Assembly (NCBI GenBank): GCA_017306865.1
Contig: JAFKHH010000017.1
Span: 99,453-163,452 of the forward strand
Origin: Filimonas sp.
GTDB lineage: Bacteria > Bacteroidota > Bacteroidia > Chitinophagales > Chitinophagaceae
DNA length: 64,000 bases
Direction of reading: 5' to 3'
The first letter of the stretch is position 1; every line of letters starts with the position of its first letter. Below, one piece after another: positions 17,711-27,101 of this stretch. Under the pieces are notes generated by a model, which did not search any database, was not told where the DNA came from, and worked only from the letters and a program-made list of their open reading frames with translations. The position numbers were made by a program, and so were the translations under genes.

Positions 17711-19672
17711 ATGACGCTATCTGATCCAAACTTCAAGCTTCTGTTCGAATCCGCTCCCTTGTTGATATTGGTCTTATCGCCTGAGTTAAAACTGATGGCA
17801 GGTACAGACGCCTATTTTGCAGCTACTCTTACAAAAAGAGAAGAGGTATTGGGCAAATTGGTATATGATGTATTTCCTGACAACCCGGACGATCCTAACC
17901 CGAATGGTGTTGCCAACCTGAAGGCATCGTTTGACAGGGTGCTGATGAATAAAGTGCCGGATGCAATGGGGCATTTAAAGTATGATATACCGCGTAACGA
18001 TGGCTCATTTGAATCCCGCTACTGGAGTACGATGAATACACCTGTACTGGATAATGCCGGTAACATTCTGCATATCATTAACCAGGTGGTAGATATTACC
18101 GACTATGTAGTAATGAAGGAAAGAGGGGAAAAATACGAACAGATGACGAAGGAACTGAAGGAGCGCACGGAGAATATGGAGAGCGAGATTTATCAACGCG
18201 CACAACAGTTGCAGGCTGCCAATCAAAAGCTTAGCGTTTCTAATGAGACGTTGCGTAATACACAGGAGGAGCTACAAAGCGCAAATGAGGAGATGCAGGC
18301 GGCACACGAGGAACTGCGTGTGCAACAGGAGGAGTTACAGGAACTGAATAACAAACTATCTTCCAATAATGACTCTCTGGAAAAGGCAAGTCTTGCATTA
18401 CAATTAAAGGCAGAGGAGCTGGAGAGAAGTAATAGTTTTAAAACAGACTTTCTTTCCAACATGAGCCATGAGCTTCGCACGCCATTGAACAGCATGCTTA
18501 TTTTGTCTAAACTACTGGCAAATAACGCAGCAAAAAATCTTACAGAGAAGCAAATAGAACAGGCAAACATTATACACAGGGCAGGTAACGACTTGCTCAC
18601 CCTGATCAATGACATATTGGATTTAACCAAAATAGAGGCAGGCAAGATAGAAATGGTAATGGAGAAAACACCTGTAGTTGAGATTATCGAAAGCCTGGAA
18701 AGTATCTTTAATTCTGTAGCAGTACAAAAAGACATTTCCTTTACGATCAATTTTGACTCAACCGGTTTTCCATTTATTTATACGGATAAGTTTCGGCTGG
18801 AACAGGTGCTTAAAAATCTCTTGTCAAATGCTTTTAAGTTTACGGATAAAGGAGGCAACGTTTCTTTACAAATAGGTACTCCCCCTGCTGATAAAAAATA
18901 CACGAACGATTTATTGCTACATGCAGATACGGGTGTGATCATGTTTTCCGTAACGGATACGGGCATTGGCATAGCACAGGAAAAGTTGCATGAAATTTTT
19001 GATGCTTTTAAACAAGCAGAGGGTGGCACTAGTCGCAAGTATGGTGGTACAGGGCTGGGCCTTTCTATCAGTAAGCAACTGGCAGGATTGCTTGGCGGAG
19101 AGATACAGGTAACAAGTATTGCAGGCTCGGGAAGCACATTTTCTATCTACCTGCCTGTAGTATATACGCAACCGCAGCCTAAAGCATTGGCCCTGGAAGA
19201 AATACCAGTGGATGCGCCGTCCTTTTTTACCATAAAGCAAAACTCCATTCCTGATAAACCGGAGGAGCATATTAAGTCTTTGCTAAGGGGTAAAAAAATT
19301 TTAGTAGCAGATGACGATGACCGTAATTTTGCCGCATTGTCTGTGATCTTTGAGGGATACGATGCCACATTAATTCCGGCAGCAAATGGCAAAGAGGCTT
19401 TATCTGTGTTGCAGCAGCAAGCTATAGATCTTGTACTGATGGATATAATGATGCCGGAGATGGATGGTTATGAAACAGTGAGGCATATAAGAGCAGACAA
19501 GCGCTATGAGCAGCTTCCTGTTATAGTAGTTACGGCAAGGTCTGTCAATACCGTTGAAAGGGAAGCGCTGAGCGGGGCATCGGGCTTTTTACAAAAGCCG
19601 ATAGACGTACAGCAATTATTAAATGCGATGAAACAATCATTAAACCCTATAGCCAAAACCGGATCTGACTAA
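17711..19672 (+). CDS. Soluble hybrid histidine kinase (PAS - coiled coil - HisKA - HATPase - REC)
   Basis: The product has 653 residues with no membrane segment. A PAS domain spans about residues 5-135 (SDPNFKLLFESAPLLILVLSP). A long coiled coil (about 140-235, EELQSANEEMQAAHEELRVQQEELQELN) links it to the dimerisation/phosphoacceptor domain with H253 in NMSHELRTPLNS. The ATPase domain follows with N-box LKNLLSNAFKFT, VTDTGIGI, GGTGLGLSI. A receiver domain starts near 520 (KKILVADDDDRN), with phospho-acceptor D578 (LVLMDIMMPEMDGYE) and K in LQKPID. The coiled coil resembles those of CheB/CheR-linked hybrid kinases. The response regulator gene starts 31 bp downstream, so the pair forms a phosphorelay of unknown input and output. 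Confidence 0.94.
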   Translation: MTLSDPNFKLLFESAPLLILVLSPELKLMAGTDAYFAATLTKREEVLGKLVYDVFPDNPDDPNPNGVANLKASFDRVLMNKVPDAMGHLKYDIPRNDGSFESRYWSTMNTPVLDNAGNILHIINQVVDITDYVVMKERGEKYEQMTKELKERTENMESEIYQRAQQLQAANQKLSVSNETLRNTQEELQSANEEMQAAHEELRVQQEELQELNNKLSSNNDSLEKASLALQLKAEELERSNSFKTDFLSNMSHELRTPLNSMLILSKLLANNAAKNLTEKQIEQANIIHRAGNDLLTLINDILDLTKIEAGKIEMVMEKTPVVEIIESLESIFNSVAVQKDISFTINFDSTGFPFIYTDKFRLEQVLKNLLSNAFKFTDKGGNVSLQIGTPPADKKYTNDLLLHADTGVIMFSVTDTGIGIAQEKLHEIFDAFKQAEGGTSRKYGGTGLGLSISKQLAGLLGGEIQVTSIAGSGSTFSIYLPVVYTQPQPKALALEEIPVDAPSFFTIKQNSIPDKPEEHIKSLLRGKKILVADDDDRNFAALSVIFEGYDATLIPAANGKEALSVLQQQAIDLVLMDIMMPEMDGYETVRHIRADKRYEQLPVIVVTARSVNTVEREALSGASGFLQKPIDVQQLLNAMKQSLNPIAKTGSD

Positions 19673-19703
19673 CAAATTATTATTGATATAAAAGATATAC
19701 ACG

Positions 19704-20090
19704 TTGGAAATTTTAAAAGGGAAAAACATCCTGATCGTAGACGATGATGCGTATAACATTTTTGCGCTATCAGCCGCTTTGGAAGACTTTGAAGCAAATA
19801 TAACTAGTGTAACAAATGGTGTAGATGCAGTAGCCGCTGTAACCGCTACAGATCAACCAATGGATATTGTTCTGATGGACATTATGATGCCGGAGATGGA
19901 CGGCTATGAAGCTATGCGTACCATACGCGACAAGGGCTTTACTGACCTGCCTATTGTTGCACTGACAGCCAAAGCAATGAGGGGCGATATAGAAAAATGT
20001 CTTGAAGCGGGCGCATCGGATTATATGGCTAAGCCTATAGATGTGGCCAAACTGATAGAACTAATGGAAAAACTGTTGCAGAAGAAATAG
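19704..20090 (+). CDS. Single-domain response regulator (CheY-like)
   Basis: The product has 128 residues, only a receiver domain. The acidic pocket D13-D14-D15 (ILIVDDDAYN), phospho-acceptor D59 (IVLMDIMMPEMDGYE), T/S switch in ALTAKAM and conserved lysine in YMAKPID are all present. The start codon is TTG at 19704: an in-frame TAA lies 15 bp upstream and the next ATG would remove the acidic pocket, so TTG is forced. It has no DNA-binding output, so it probably relays phosphate or acts by protein contact with the hybrid kinase encoded just upstream. The receiver is close in sequence to that kinase's own REC domain (both share MDIMMPEMDGYE). Confidence 0.92.
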   Translation: MEILKGKNILIVDDDAYNIFALSAALEDFEANITSVTNGVDAVAAVTATDQPMDIVLMDIMMPEMDGYEAMRTIRDKGFTDLPIVALTAKAMRGDIEKCLEAGASDYMAKPIDVAKLIELMEKLLQKK

Positions 20091-20140
20091 CTATTACACT
20101 TTAGACCAATGAATCATTTATAGCAGGTAATTGAGCAATA

Positions 20141-20176
20141 AAAAGCGGCCAGGAATACATTTTCCTGGCCGCTTTT
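20141..20176. terminator. Bidirectional terminator between convergent genes
   Basis: AAAAGCGGCCAGGAA pairs perfectly with TTCCTGGCCGCTTTT (15-bp stem, 6-nt loop). T-runs lie on both sides (GCTTTTGTTT on plus, TTTTTATTG on minus). It sits between the response regulator (plus) and the glutaminase-like gene (minus). Confidence 0.9.
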
Positions 20177-20193
20177 GTTTATACACAAACCGT

Positions 20194-22638
20194 TTATTTT
20201 TTAACGGTCTTGCTATATAGCAATTGCATAAAATAACCGCCGACTACGCTTCTTGCCTGGAAGCCAACCATTTTGCCATCTGTTGTTTCATGCCAGTCGC
20301 TTAGCGGCACCCGGCTTGGCGTGTGCGTAAGATAGTAATACAGTGGATCAACGAGTGCTTTGAAATCTTTTTTATCAGACGTCAATACAGCAGTCCATAT
20401 AATCCAGTCTGATTTAGTATATGTTTTGCGGCTATCCAATGGCAAGCCAAATGCTTTTTGTTTGGTCAGGTAATACTTAATCTCTTTCTCATAAACCAAC
20501 GGGGGAAAGAGGTTGAAGCCAAGGACTTTGTCCCACACAAGGTTATATTTCTGGCTCCAGGTGTTTTTATTGGAGAAGGTGAGCGAGAAATGATCGCCGT
20601 CATCAGACATCTGCATCCATTTGTTTACCATATCAGCCGACATATCGGTATATTTCTGTTGCACCTCTTTGTATCCAAGCATGCCTGCAAGCATTGCGTA
20701 GCTACGTAACGCCACTATTGCCTTGGCAGATAGGTTTACGTTTCGTGCCAGATGCCCCGCAAAATCATCTGTACACAACTGGTTTACGGGATCCAGTCCT
20801 TCTTTAGCCAGGTACTCTGCCCATGCCGTTAATGTTGTCCAGTGTTTTTTAGCATAGCTGGCGTTACCCTCACGCTTTGCAATAGCTGCTGTAAGGATGA
20901 GCATATTACCAGATTCTTCTACCGGCATATCACCGCCATACGTTTGTCCATTTGCTAACGGATACGTGCCCAGGTCGTGCGCGGCAAAAGGCTTTGTCCA
21001 TTTCCCACTTTCAGTAAAGTAGAAAATACCGTTAAGCATGCCTTTCAAAAGATCGGGGTTGTATAACAAATACAGCGGTGCAGATGGATAAGTTACATCT
21101 ACTGTATTGATAGATCCATTACTAAAGTTCTCTTTAGATAGAAACAACATTTCTCCGGCAGGGCTCTTCACCAGCTTGTGTGCAGCTATGCTTTGCCTGT
21201 ATGCTGCCACACATAATTTTGCATAGGCTTCGCCTCCTGCGGCTACTGCATCACTATACATTTTCTTATCAAATGCAGCACACCTGGAAAGCGTTGCGGA
21301 ATAATCTGCATTGGCTTTTGCCAGTTGTGTTTCAATAGTGGAGGTGCCGGCATTGTTCCACCACGGGCGAAGGTTCTGTTGAAAGTACTGTACTGCATAT
21401 TGGTCATCGTATCCCAGCAGCAATACGGTTTCTTTGGGTTTAGTTGTTACATTTCCTATATCAACAGTTGTATTTAACGTAAGGTTTTTACCTGCCAGTT
21501 TATTACCGGTGCTTATATTGCCTGTGGCAAAGTCCTTTAGTCCCTGGCTGACTGTTGTAATGCTCTGCTGCGCATTTAGCTTTGCGGCTGCGGCCACATA
21601 TATATATCCCCAATCTATGCGGAGGTCATCGCCCTTTTTAGCCAATATCTCCTGGCTTACTGTGCCCGCTTTTAGTATAGATAGGTTTTGCGCGGTATAT
21701 TTTGTCGCTCCTATCTCCTGCGTTGGTGTATTGTTAGCCAAGTTAGCAGAGGTGCCCAGGTATAGTTGTACTTTATGTGCTGCCTTGTCTAATGATGTTG
21801 TACTAAATGTAACGTAAGACACTGGCCTGGATACCAGGTTAAGGTCATTTAATAAAAGCGGGGAGGTAAATGCAAGATTTAGTTTTACTGCTCCACAGTT
21901 GAATGTGTATTGTGTTTGTGTAGCAGTCACATTCACACTTTTTTGTTCTGCCGCTTCGAAGTGTAATGCCGGGTCTTCTGGTATTTTTTGCACAAGCCCT
22001 ATATCCAGCCAGGAGTTGCCTCCGGTATTTACCGCATGCACAGCTAACAGGTTACTCCCTTCTTGCAACTGCTCAGCTATAGCAGCATAATTGAATTTGC
22101 CTGTCCATCCATTGTGGGCATATATTTTTTTCCCATTCAGGAATACTTCTGCATTATCATCATGTATTACACGCAGGATCAGATCACGCGGCATTTCATT
22201 CAATGTAAATGTTCTGCGCACCCATATTTCATTCGCCTTCCATTGTGTGTTAGCCCCATGTATATTACCGAAAGGTGCTTTACCTTCCAGCCAGCCTGTG
22301 TCTGTGCTTGCAGGTTCGTACCAGTTTTCGGCGGGTTTTGTTTCACGGTACTGCGCCGTATAGATCATTTCATCTGCGGCCGCTAATACTACTTTGTAAG
22401 ATGGCTCCGCTTTGCCCATAAAACGATATACCTTACCATCTACTTTCAATAATCCTATCATTGACTGGGTAGCACCTGTCCAGTGTTTCGTTGGCTGATT
22501 GCTTAACGTATCTGTAAAAGACCAGATACTAAAATATGGGTCATGCGTTACCAACGGATACGCAGGCATTTGCTGCACTTGTGCGTGTAGTAATGGTATA
22601 ACTCCCAGTGTTAAGATGGATAGTATATATTTTTTCAT
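20194..22638 (-). CDS. Exported glutaminase-A-like protein (DUF4964/5127/4965/1793 type)
   Basis: The product has 814 residues. The signal peptide MKKYILSILTLGVIPLLHA is followed by PAYPLVTHDPYFSIWSFTDTLS, the standard start of this family. Residues about 100-215 form an inserted jelly-roll, sugar-binding-like module (WLEGKAPFGN, IWVRRTFTLNE, NAEVFLNGKKIY, EGSNLLAVHAVNTGG). The C-terminal helical region carries family motifs (SKENFSNGSINTVDVTYPSAPLYLLYNP, DLGTYPLANGQ, ETTDGKMVGFQARSVVGGYFMQLL). The family is named after fungal glutaminase A, but many members are found beside glycosidases and may act on glycans. It lies 34 bp downstream of a GH125 gene in an apparent operon, which supports a role in glycan breakdown here. 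Confidence 0.88.
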   Translation of the reverse strand: MKKYILSILTLGVIPLLHAQVQQMPAYPLVTHDPYFSIWSFTDTLSNQPTKHWTGATQSMIGLLKVDGKVYRFMGKAEPSYKVVLAAADEMIYTAQYRETKPAENWYEPASTDTGWLEGKAPFGNIHGANTQWKANEIWVRRTFTLNEMPRDLILRVIHDDNAEVFLNGKKIYAHNGWTGKFNYAAIAEQLQEGSNLLAVHAVNTGGNSWLDIGLVQKIPEDPALHFEAAEQKSVNVTATQTQYTFNCGAVKLNLAFTSPLLLNDLNLVSRPVSYVTFSTTSLDKAAHKVQLYLGTSANLANNTPTQEIGATKYTAQNLSILKAGTVSQEILAKKGDDLRIDWGYIYVAAAAKLNAQQSITTVSQGLKDFATGNISTGNKLAGKNLTLNTTVDIGNVTTKPKETVLLLGYDDQYAVQYFQQNLRPWWNNAGTSTIETQLAKANADYSATLSRCAAFDKKMYSDAVAAGGEAYAKLCVAAYRQSIAAHKLVKSPAGEMLFLSKENFSNGSINTVDVTYPSAPLYLLYNPDLLKGMLNGIFYFTESGKWTKPFAAHDLGTYPLANGQTYGGDMPVEESGNMLILTAAIAKREGNASYAKKHWTTLTAWAEYLAKEGLDPVNQLCTDDFAGHLARNVNLSAKAIVALRSYAMLAGMLGYKEVQQKYTDMSADMVNKWMQMSDDGDHFSLTFSNKNTWSQKYNLVWDKVLGFNLFPPLVYEKEIKYYLTKQKAFGLPLDSRKTYTKSDWIIWTAVLTSDKKDFKALVDPLYYYLTHTPSRVPLSDWHETTDGKMVGFQARSVVGGYFMQLLYSKTVKK

Positions 22639-22672
22639 TAGTATCTGAATTTACGTTTGAAGGCTATCAGCG

Positions 22673-24091
22673 TTATCCTAATAAGGCTGGCTTTTCTTTG
22701 TATGTTTTCCAGAGGAATTCACCAAAGAGTGTGTTTGCCCATGCAAACCATTTTCTTGTGTACCTGGTTGGATCATCCTTATGGAATGACTCATGCATAA
22801 AACCCGTACCGCCATGCGTACGCTGTAGGGTGCTGATACATTTTCTTATTTCATTATCATCTTTACTTGTCAGTCCGCGCATGATAATGCTCATCGGCCA
22901 CACCATATCTTTTCCTACATGCGGGCCGCCAATACCTTCTGCGGCGGTTCCTTTAAAGTAAAAAGGATTGTAGGAAGACATCGCAAACCTGCGGGTATTG
23001 AGATAAACAGGATCCGTTTCTTTTACTCCACCTAAATATGGTAAGGCGAGCAGACTGGGGATATTGGCATCATCCATCAGGTTGGCGCTTCCCATACCAT
23101 TCACTTCATAGGCATATATTTTACCATATACAGGGTGCGTAACAGTTGCATGTTGCTGCAATGCTTTTTCTACTTCTGCAGTCAGCGCCATCAGCTCGTT
23201 TGCAGTAGCTATATCGTTTGCAATTGTGCGCATCATCTCTGCCGCATGTTTCAGGCTTACTACCGCAAAAAAGTTGGATGGAATAAGGAAGGAAAAAACA
23301 GTAGCATCATCACTTGGTCTGAAGGAGGAACAAATAAGACCGACAGGTTTTACCGGGTAGCCATAGCCTGCCATCGGTACACCATCCGTTGCCCATGATG
23401 TTCTGCGCTGAAAAGTATATGGGCCATCGTTTTCCTTACGCTGCTGCTCACGGAATGTTTGCAATGTTTTCTTAATAGCGCTTTGCCATTGCGCGTCAAA
23501 CGGAGCAGTGTCGCCTGTTACCTGCCAGTATTTGTACGCCAGTCTTATTGGATAACACAAGGAATCTATTTCCCATTTTCGCTCATGTATGCCCGGCTGC
23601 ATCTTCGTAAGATCATGCTCCCATTCGCCTTTTTTGTTTTCATCCTTATAAAAGGCATTGGCATAAGGGTCTTTATTAATGCAGAACGATTGCCTGTTGA
23701 TCACTCCGGCTACTAATTGCTGCAATGCCTTATCCTCTTTTGCAAAAGCAAGATAGGGCCACACCTGCGCACTGCTATCGCGCAGCCACATGGCGTCTAT
23801 ATCACCAGTGATCACGTATGTATCGGGCTTACCATTTACTACTTCGTGATAGACCGTGGTGTCTAATGTATTAGGGAAACAGTTTTCAAACAGCCAGCAT
23901 AGTTCCGGATTCTTCACTGTTGCTTTAAACTGAGCGATGGCTTTTTCTATGCTCATGCTCATGAAATGTCTTTTATCGCCAGACACACGCACTACAGGAA
24001 AATTTGTTTGCTGCGCTGTAGCAGACAATCCACGTAATAATAGACCGGCGCTAAGCATGCCTGTCTGCTGAATAAATGCTCGTCTTTTCAT
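22673..24091 (-). CDS. GH125 exo-alpha-1,6-mannosidase family protein
   Basis: The product has 472 residues. The N-terminus MKRRAFIQQTGMLSAGLLLRGLSATAQ is a Tat-like or Sec signal with a twin-basic start. The family is recognised from LCWLFENCFPNTLDTTVYH, TYVITGDIDAMWLRDSSAQVWPYL, HERKWEIDSLCYPIRLAYKYWQVTGD, WATDGVPMAGYGYPVKPVGLICSSFRPSDDA and GTGFMHESFHKDDPTRYTRKWFAWANTLFGE. Those cover the (alpha/alpha)6 barrel and the acidic catalytic positions of GH125, metal-independent inverting mannosidases that trim alpha-1,6-mannose from N-glycan-type chains. It is the first gene of a two-gene operon with the glutaminase-A-like protein. There is no SusCD pair in the same operon. Confidence 0.93.
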   Translation of the reverse strand: MKRRAFIQQTGMLSAGLLLRGLSATAQQTNFPVVRVSGDKRHFMSMSIEKAIAQFKATVKNPELCWLFENCFPNTLDTTVYHEVVNGKPDTYVITGDIDAMWLRDSSAQVWPYLAFAKEDKALQQLVAGVINRQSFCINKDPYANAFYKDENKKGEWEHDLTKMQPGIHERKWEIDSLCYPIRLAYKYWQVTGDTAPFDAQWQSAIKKTLQTFREQQRKENDGPYTFQRRTSWATDGVPMAGYGYPVKPVGLICSSFRPSDDATVFSFLIPSNFFAVVSLKHAAEMMRTIANDIATANELMALTAEVEKALQQHATVTHPVYGKIYAYEVNGMGSANLMDDANIPSLLALPYLGGVKETDPVYLNTRRFAMSSYNPFYFKGTAAEGIGGPHVGKDMVWPMSIIMRGLTSKDDNEIRKCISTLQRTHGGTGFMHESFHKDDPTRYTRKWFAWANTLFGEFLWKTYKEKPALLG

Positions 24092-24251
24092 ATGGTTTAG
24101 TTATAGTCGTTCTGGTCAGGTTATACAATGTACAAACTAGTTGAAGATACACTTGTTAATACATTTTAAACAGGTCTTTTATAAAAATGTCCCGCTTATA
24201 TAGCAGGACATTGATCTTATATAATTGAGTATTGAGAACAGGCGGAAGCGC

Positions 24252-25082
24252 TCATTTTTTTACCAGCTCCACTCTTCTATTTTTTGCCCGGCCTGCTTCA
24301 TTATCATTGCTGGCAACAGGTGCAAGAGAGGCTACGCCTTGTGCTGCCAACTGGCTTTTGTTAACTGCATATTTTACAATCAGTTCATTTACTACCGCAT
24401 TCGCCCTCTCTTTAGATAAAGTCATATTGCTTTCGAAGTTACCTGTGTTATCTGTATGCCCGACAATGTAAACATTGATGGATGGGTTTGCTTTCAGGAA
24501 CTTGGCGATCTCGCTCAGCGTTGCGCCCGATTCCGGCTTTAGTGTTGCCTGTCCTGTGTTGAAGTAGATGCCATAAAAGACAGCTTTACCGTCTGCAACC
24601 AGGTTGTTTTTAATTTCAGCAGCATTCATTACTACATCCTGCTTCATTTCCTGTTCCTGTACAATGGATACCCAATAATCGCCGCTACCATCAGAGGTTA
24701 CTTCTATCCAGTACGTGCCATCGCTCTTCTTTAGCTTACCATAGATTGTACCACCAGAGGTATATAGTACCTCTCCTCCAGCTTTCTTTATCGCATTTGA
24801 ATAGTTATTGAGTATTTGCAAAACAGCAGGGATCTTGCTAAACTCACCATCAAACTTGTAGTCTATAACGGTTTTTCGACCTTGTTTTTTTGCAGTAACA
24901 GTTGATTTACCGGGAACGTTCTGTCTTATTTCCAATTCGTCAAACTCTTTTTCATTACAAGCCCTTATACTATGATTGGGCATAGCAGAGAAAAGGGTCG
25001 CATCTGCACAGGGTTTATCAGCCTGGGCAATAGCCAATGTACATAGCAACATGGTGACATATGTAGCAAAGAGATGTTTCAT
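24252..25082 (-). CDS. OmpA-family outer-membrane/periplasmic protein
   Basis: The product has 276 residues. The signal peptide MKHLFATYVTMLLCTLAIA is followed by an N-terminal domain (about 20-160) of unknown kind that includes ITVTAKK-type basic stretches and GDYWVSIVQEQEMKQDVV. The C-terminal OmpA domain (about 165-276) is clear: GIYFNTGQATLKPESGATLSEIAKFL, VYIVGHTDNTGNFESNMTLSKERANAVV and NEAGRAKNRRVELVKK. The HTDN and NRRVE segments are peptidoglycan-binding signatures. It probably anchors the outer membrane to the cell wall. It is a single gene, divergent from the M20 peptidase. Confidence 0.9.
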   Translation of the reverse strand: MKHLFATYVTMLLCTLAIAQADKPCADATLFSAMPNHSIRACNEKEFDELEIRQNVPGKSTVTAKKQGRKTVIDYKFDGEFSKIPAVLQILNNYSNAIKKAGGEVLYTSGGTIYGKLKKSDGTYWIEVTSDGSGDYWVSIVQEQEMKQDVVMNAAEIKNNLVADGKAVFYGIYFNTGQATLKPESGATLSEIAKFLKANPSINVYIVGHTDNTGNFESNMTLSKERANAVVNELIVKYAVNKSQLAAQGVASLAPVASNDNEAGRAKNRRVELVKK

Positions 25083-25302
25083 ACGTTTTGATTTTGGGAT
25101 GGATGATTAATAAGGTTTTGCAATGAAGCGGCTGGTGTTACGTTGAATATTAAGCGAGTAGTTTCCTGGTATAAATATCTCCTGTTTCCTGTAAAAAACA
25201 TTACCATCCATCACATTGTACAGTGCGCTTTTATAACTTATTCATAAACAATCAGGGTATTCTGTTGTTATCCATCATTCACCAGACCAACAGCATGTTG
25301 TC

Positions 25303-26835
25303 ATGAGGAAAATATTTGCCGGCCTGCTTATCCTGATAGCCTTAATTGCAATAGTAGTAGTTGTAAAAACCTATACTTACCCGTTTGTAAAAATAGAAAG
25401 TACCACTGCAGGCAGCCAAAGCTTTGCAGCAGACGAGGGTGCGCTGAGGCGTTTCTCCGGAGGCATACAACTGCCTACTGTTTCGAATGCAGATTATGCA
25501 CAGTTCAATTATCAGCCATTTGATACTTTTATCACTTACCTGCGGCGAACTTACCCTGTTGTATTTTCTTCTACAGAAAACTATACGGTCAATAAATATG
25601 GAATTGTTATTCATTGGAAGGGAAAGAATAGTGCGCTAAAACCTGTTTTGTTTTTATCGCACTATGATGTAGTTCCCCCGGGAAACTATAGCGGCAAAGA
25701 CTCTTCACACAGTATCTTTTCGCCTGACGATAAACCATTACCTCCAATCGGTGCTATAGCCGATGTGTGGGAGCATGCCCCATTTTCCGGCAATGTAGCA
25801 GGTGGCAGAATATATGGACGCGGCACACTGGATATGAAAAACATGTTGTTCTCTTTAATGGAGGCGATGAACAATTTGCTGGCGCAACAGTTTGTGCCTT
25901 CTAGGGATATTTATTTTGCTTTCGGGCATGATGAAGAGGTAGGCGGCACACATGGCGCATTGGAGATAGCGAAGGACTTTAAGGCAAAAGGCATTTCATT
26001 TGATGCGGTGTATGACGAAGGTGGCATCGTATCTACGCGGGGAAGTCTCGCTGGCATAGATGCATCCGTAGCATTAATCGGTTGTGCAGAGAAGGGTTTT
26101 TGGTCTGCGCGTGTAAAGGTGAAAGGATTGGGTGGCCACTCCTCTATGCCTCCATTGCAAAGTGCAATAGGCAAAGCCGCGGTGATAATGCAACGGTTGG
26201 AAAAAGACCAGATGAAGCCTATGCTTATACCTGTAATAGAACAGTTCTTTACCAATATTGGCGGAACAATGAGTTTTGTAAGCAAGATGGCCATTGCAAA
26301 CCAGTGGTTGCTGAAAGGGCGGCTGCTAAAAACACTTACAGGTAATCATACAACAAATGCACTGGTGAGAACAACTACGGCTTTAACGATGATGAAGGGA
26401 AGTGATGCAACGAATGTGCTTGCACCGGAAGTAGAATTTGTGGTAAACTTCCGCATACTTCCGGGCAATACGGTTGCAGATATAAGAAAACACCTGGAAC
26501 AGGCTTGCAGCGGCTTTGAGGTAAAGATCGAAGATGTAGGTATAGCCAGGGAAGCGTCCCATATATCTGCAACAAACTCACAGGGATTTGCTGTAATGAA
26601 GAGAACGATCAATAAATTTTTCCCGGGCGTAGTTGTTACTCCTTACTTAACCATTGGCGGAACGGATGCTTATAAATATGAACTGGTGAGTGACCATGTA
26701 TATCGCTTCAACCCGGTTGCGATCAATAATTTTGAGCAACAAACTATTCACAACAATAATGAGTATATCAGCATAGAAAATTATATGCGGATGATCCGTT
26801 ACTTTGAAACAATGATGAAAGAGTATGACCAATAA
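25303..26835 (+). CDS. M20-family metallopeptidase, membrane-anchored
   Basis: The product has 510 residues, with an N-terminal membrane anchor or uncleaved signal (MRKIFAGLLILIALIAIVVVV). The M20 zinc site is visible: H120 and D122 in FLSHYDVVPP, bridging D177 in GRGTLDMKN, and catalytic/ligand E211-E212 in GHDEEVGG. Further motifs DEGG (YDEGGIVSTRG) and GGTDAYKYE match carboxypeptidase-S/PM20D1-like members. The dimerisation lid lies around residues 260-380. These enzymes release or condense N-acyl or dipeptide substrates. The anchor suggests action in the periplasm. It is a single gene followed by a mobile-element copy. Confidence 0.9.
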   Translation: MRKIFAGLLILIALIAIVVVVKTYTYPFVKIESTTAGSQSFAADEGALRRFSGGIQLPTVSNADYAQFNYQPFDTFITYLRRTYPVVFSSTENYTVNKYGIVIHWKGKNSALKPVLFLSHYDVVPPGNYSGKDSSHSIFSPDDKPLPPIGAIADVWEHAPFSGNVAGGRIYGRGTLDMKNMLFSLMEAMNNLLAQQFVPSRDIYFAFGHDEEVGGTHGALEIAKDFKAKGISFDAVYDEGGIVSTRGSLAGIDASVALIGCAEKGFWSARVKVKGLGGHSSMPPLQSAIGKAAVIMQRLEKDQMKPMLIPVIEQFFTNIGGTMSFVSKMAIANQWLLKGRLLKTLTGNHTTNALVRTTTALTMMKGSDATNVLAPEVEFVVNFRILPGNTVADIRKHLEQACSGFEVKIEDVGIAREASHISATNSQGFAVMKRTINKFFPGVVVTPYLTIGGTDAYKYELVSDHVYRFNPVAINNFEQQTIHNNNEYISIENYMRMIRYFETMMKEYDQ

Positions 26836-26870
26836 AGTTTCAATGTTTCATACGTTTCATTTCTATAAAG

Positions 26871-27101
26871 CATCAACCGGTTTATCGGATAAAATTCAAT
26901 TGCAAGCTTTTATTTGTCTACCGACGGTGTTACTTTTTGTCTTGATACAAAAAGTAACCAAAAAGATCAAGGCTTCAGAAAAGCAGGCTAAAAAAGCTGA
27001 CAGGGAAATTCCCCAGTTTTGAAACCATCTTTTTTCTTCTACAATCCTTTCTGGAAAACGTTTACGGGTAACTATCTATTGACTTTAGTCGGACAGCAAT
27101 G
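26871..27101. mobile_element. MITE-like element, copy C (internally deleted)
   Basis: It has the conserved core from GCTTTTATTTGTCTACCGACGG to CAGAAAAGCAGGCTAAAAA, including the perfect hairpin at 26929-26958. It then jumps to the right-hand part (ACAATCCTTTCTGG to GACTTTAGTCGGACAGCAATG ending at 27101). The roughly 150 bp that form the central palindrome in copies A and D are missing. The left end CATCAACCGG is degenerate. No clear flanking duplication remains, which suggests an older copy. Confidence 0.75.

Noticed and set aside
18223..18750. 175-codon minus-strand frame inside the hybrid kinase gene
   Set aside because: It is the Ser/Leu-rich antisense shadow of the kinase coiled coil and HisKA domain.
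26825..27022. 65-codon frame across mobile-element copy C
   Set aside because: It reads through the element's palindromic core, and equivalent frames in copies A, B and D do not match in start or end.
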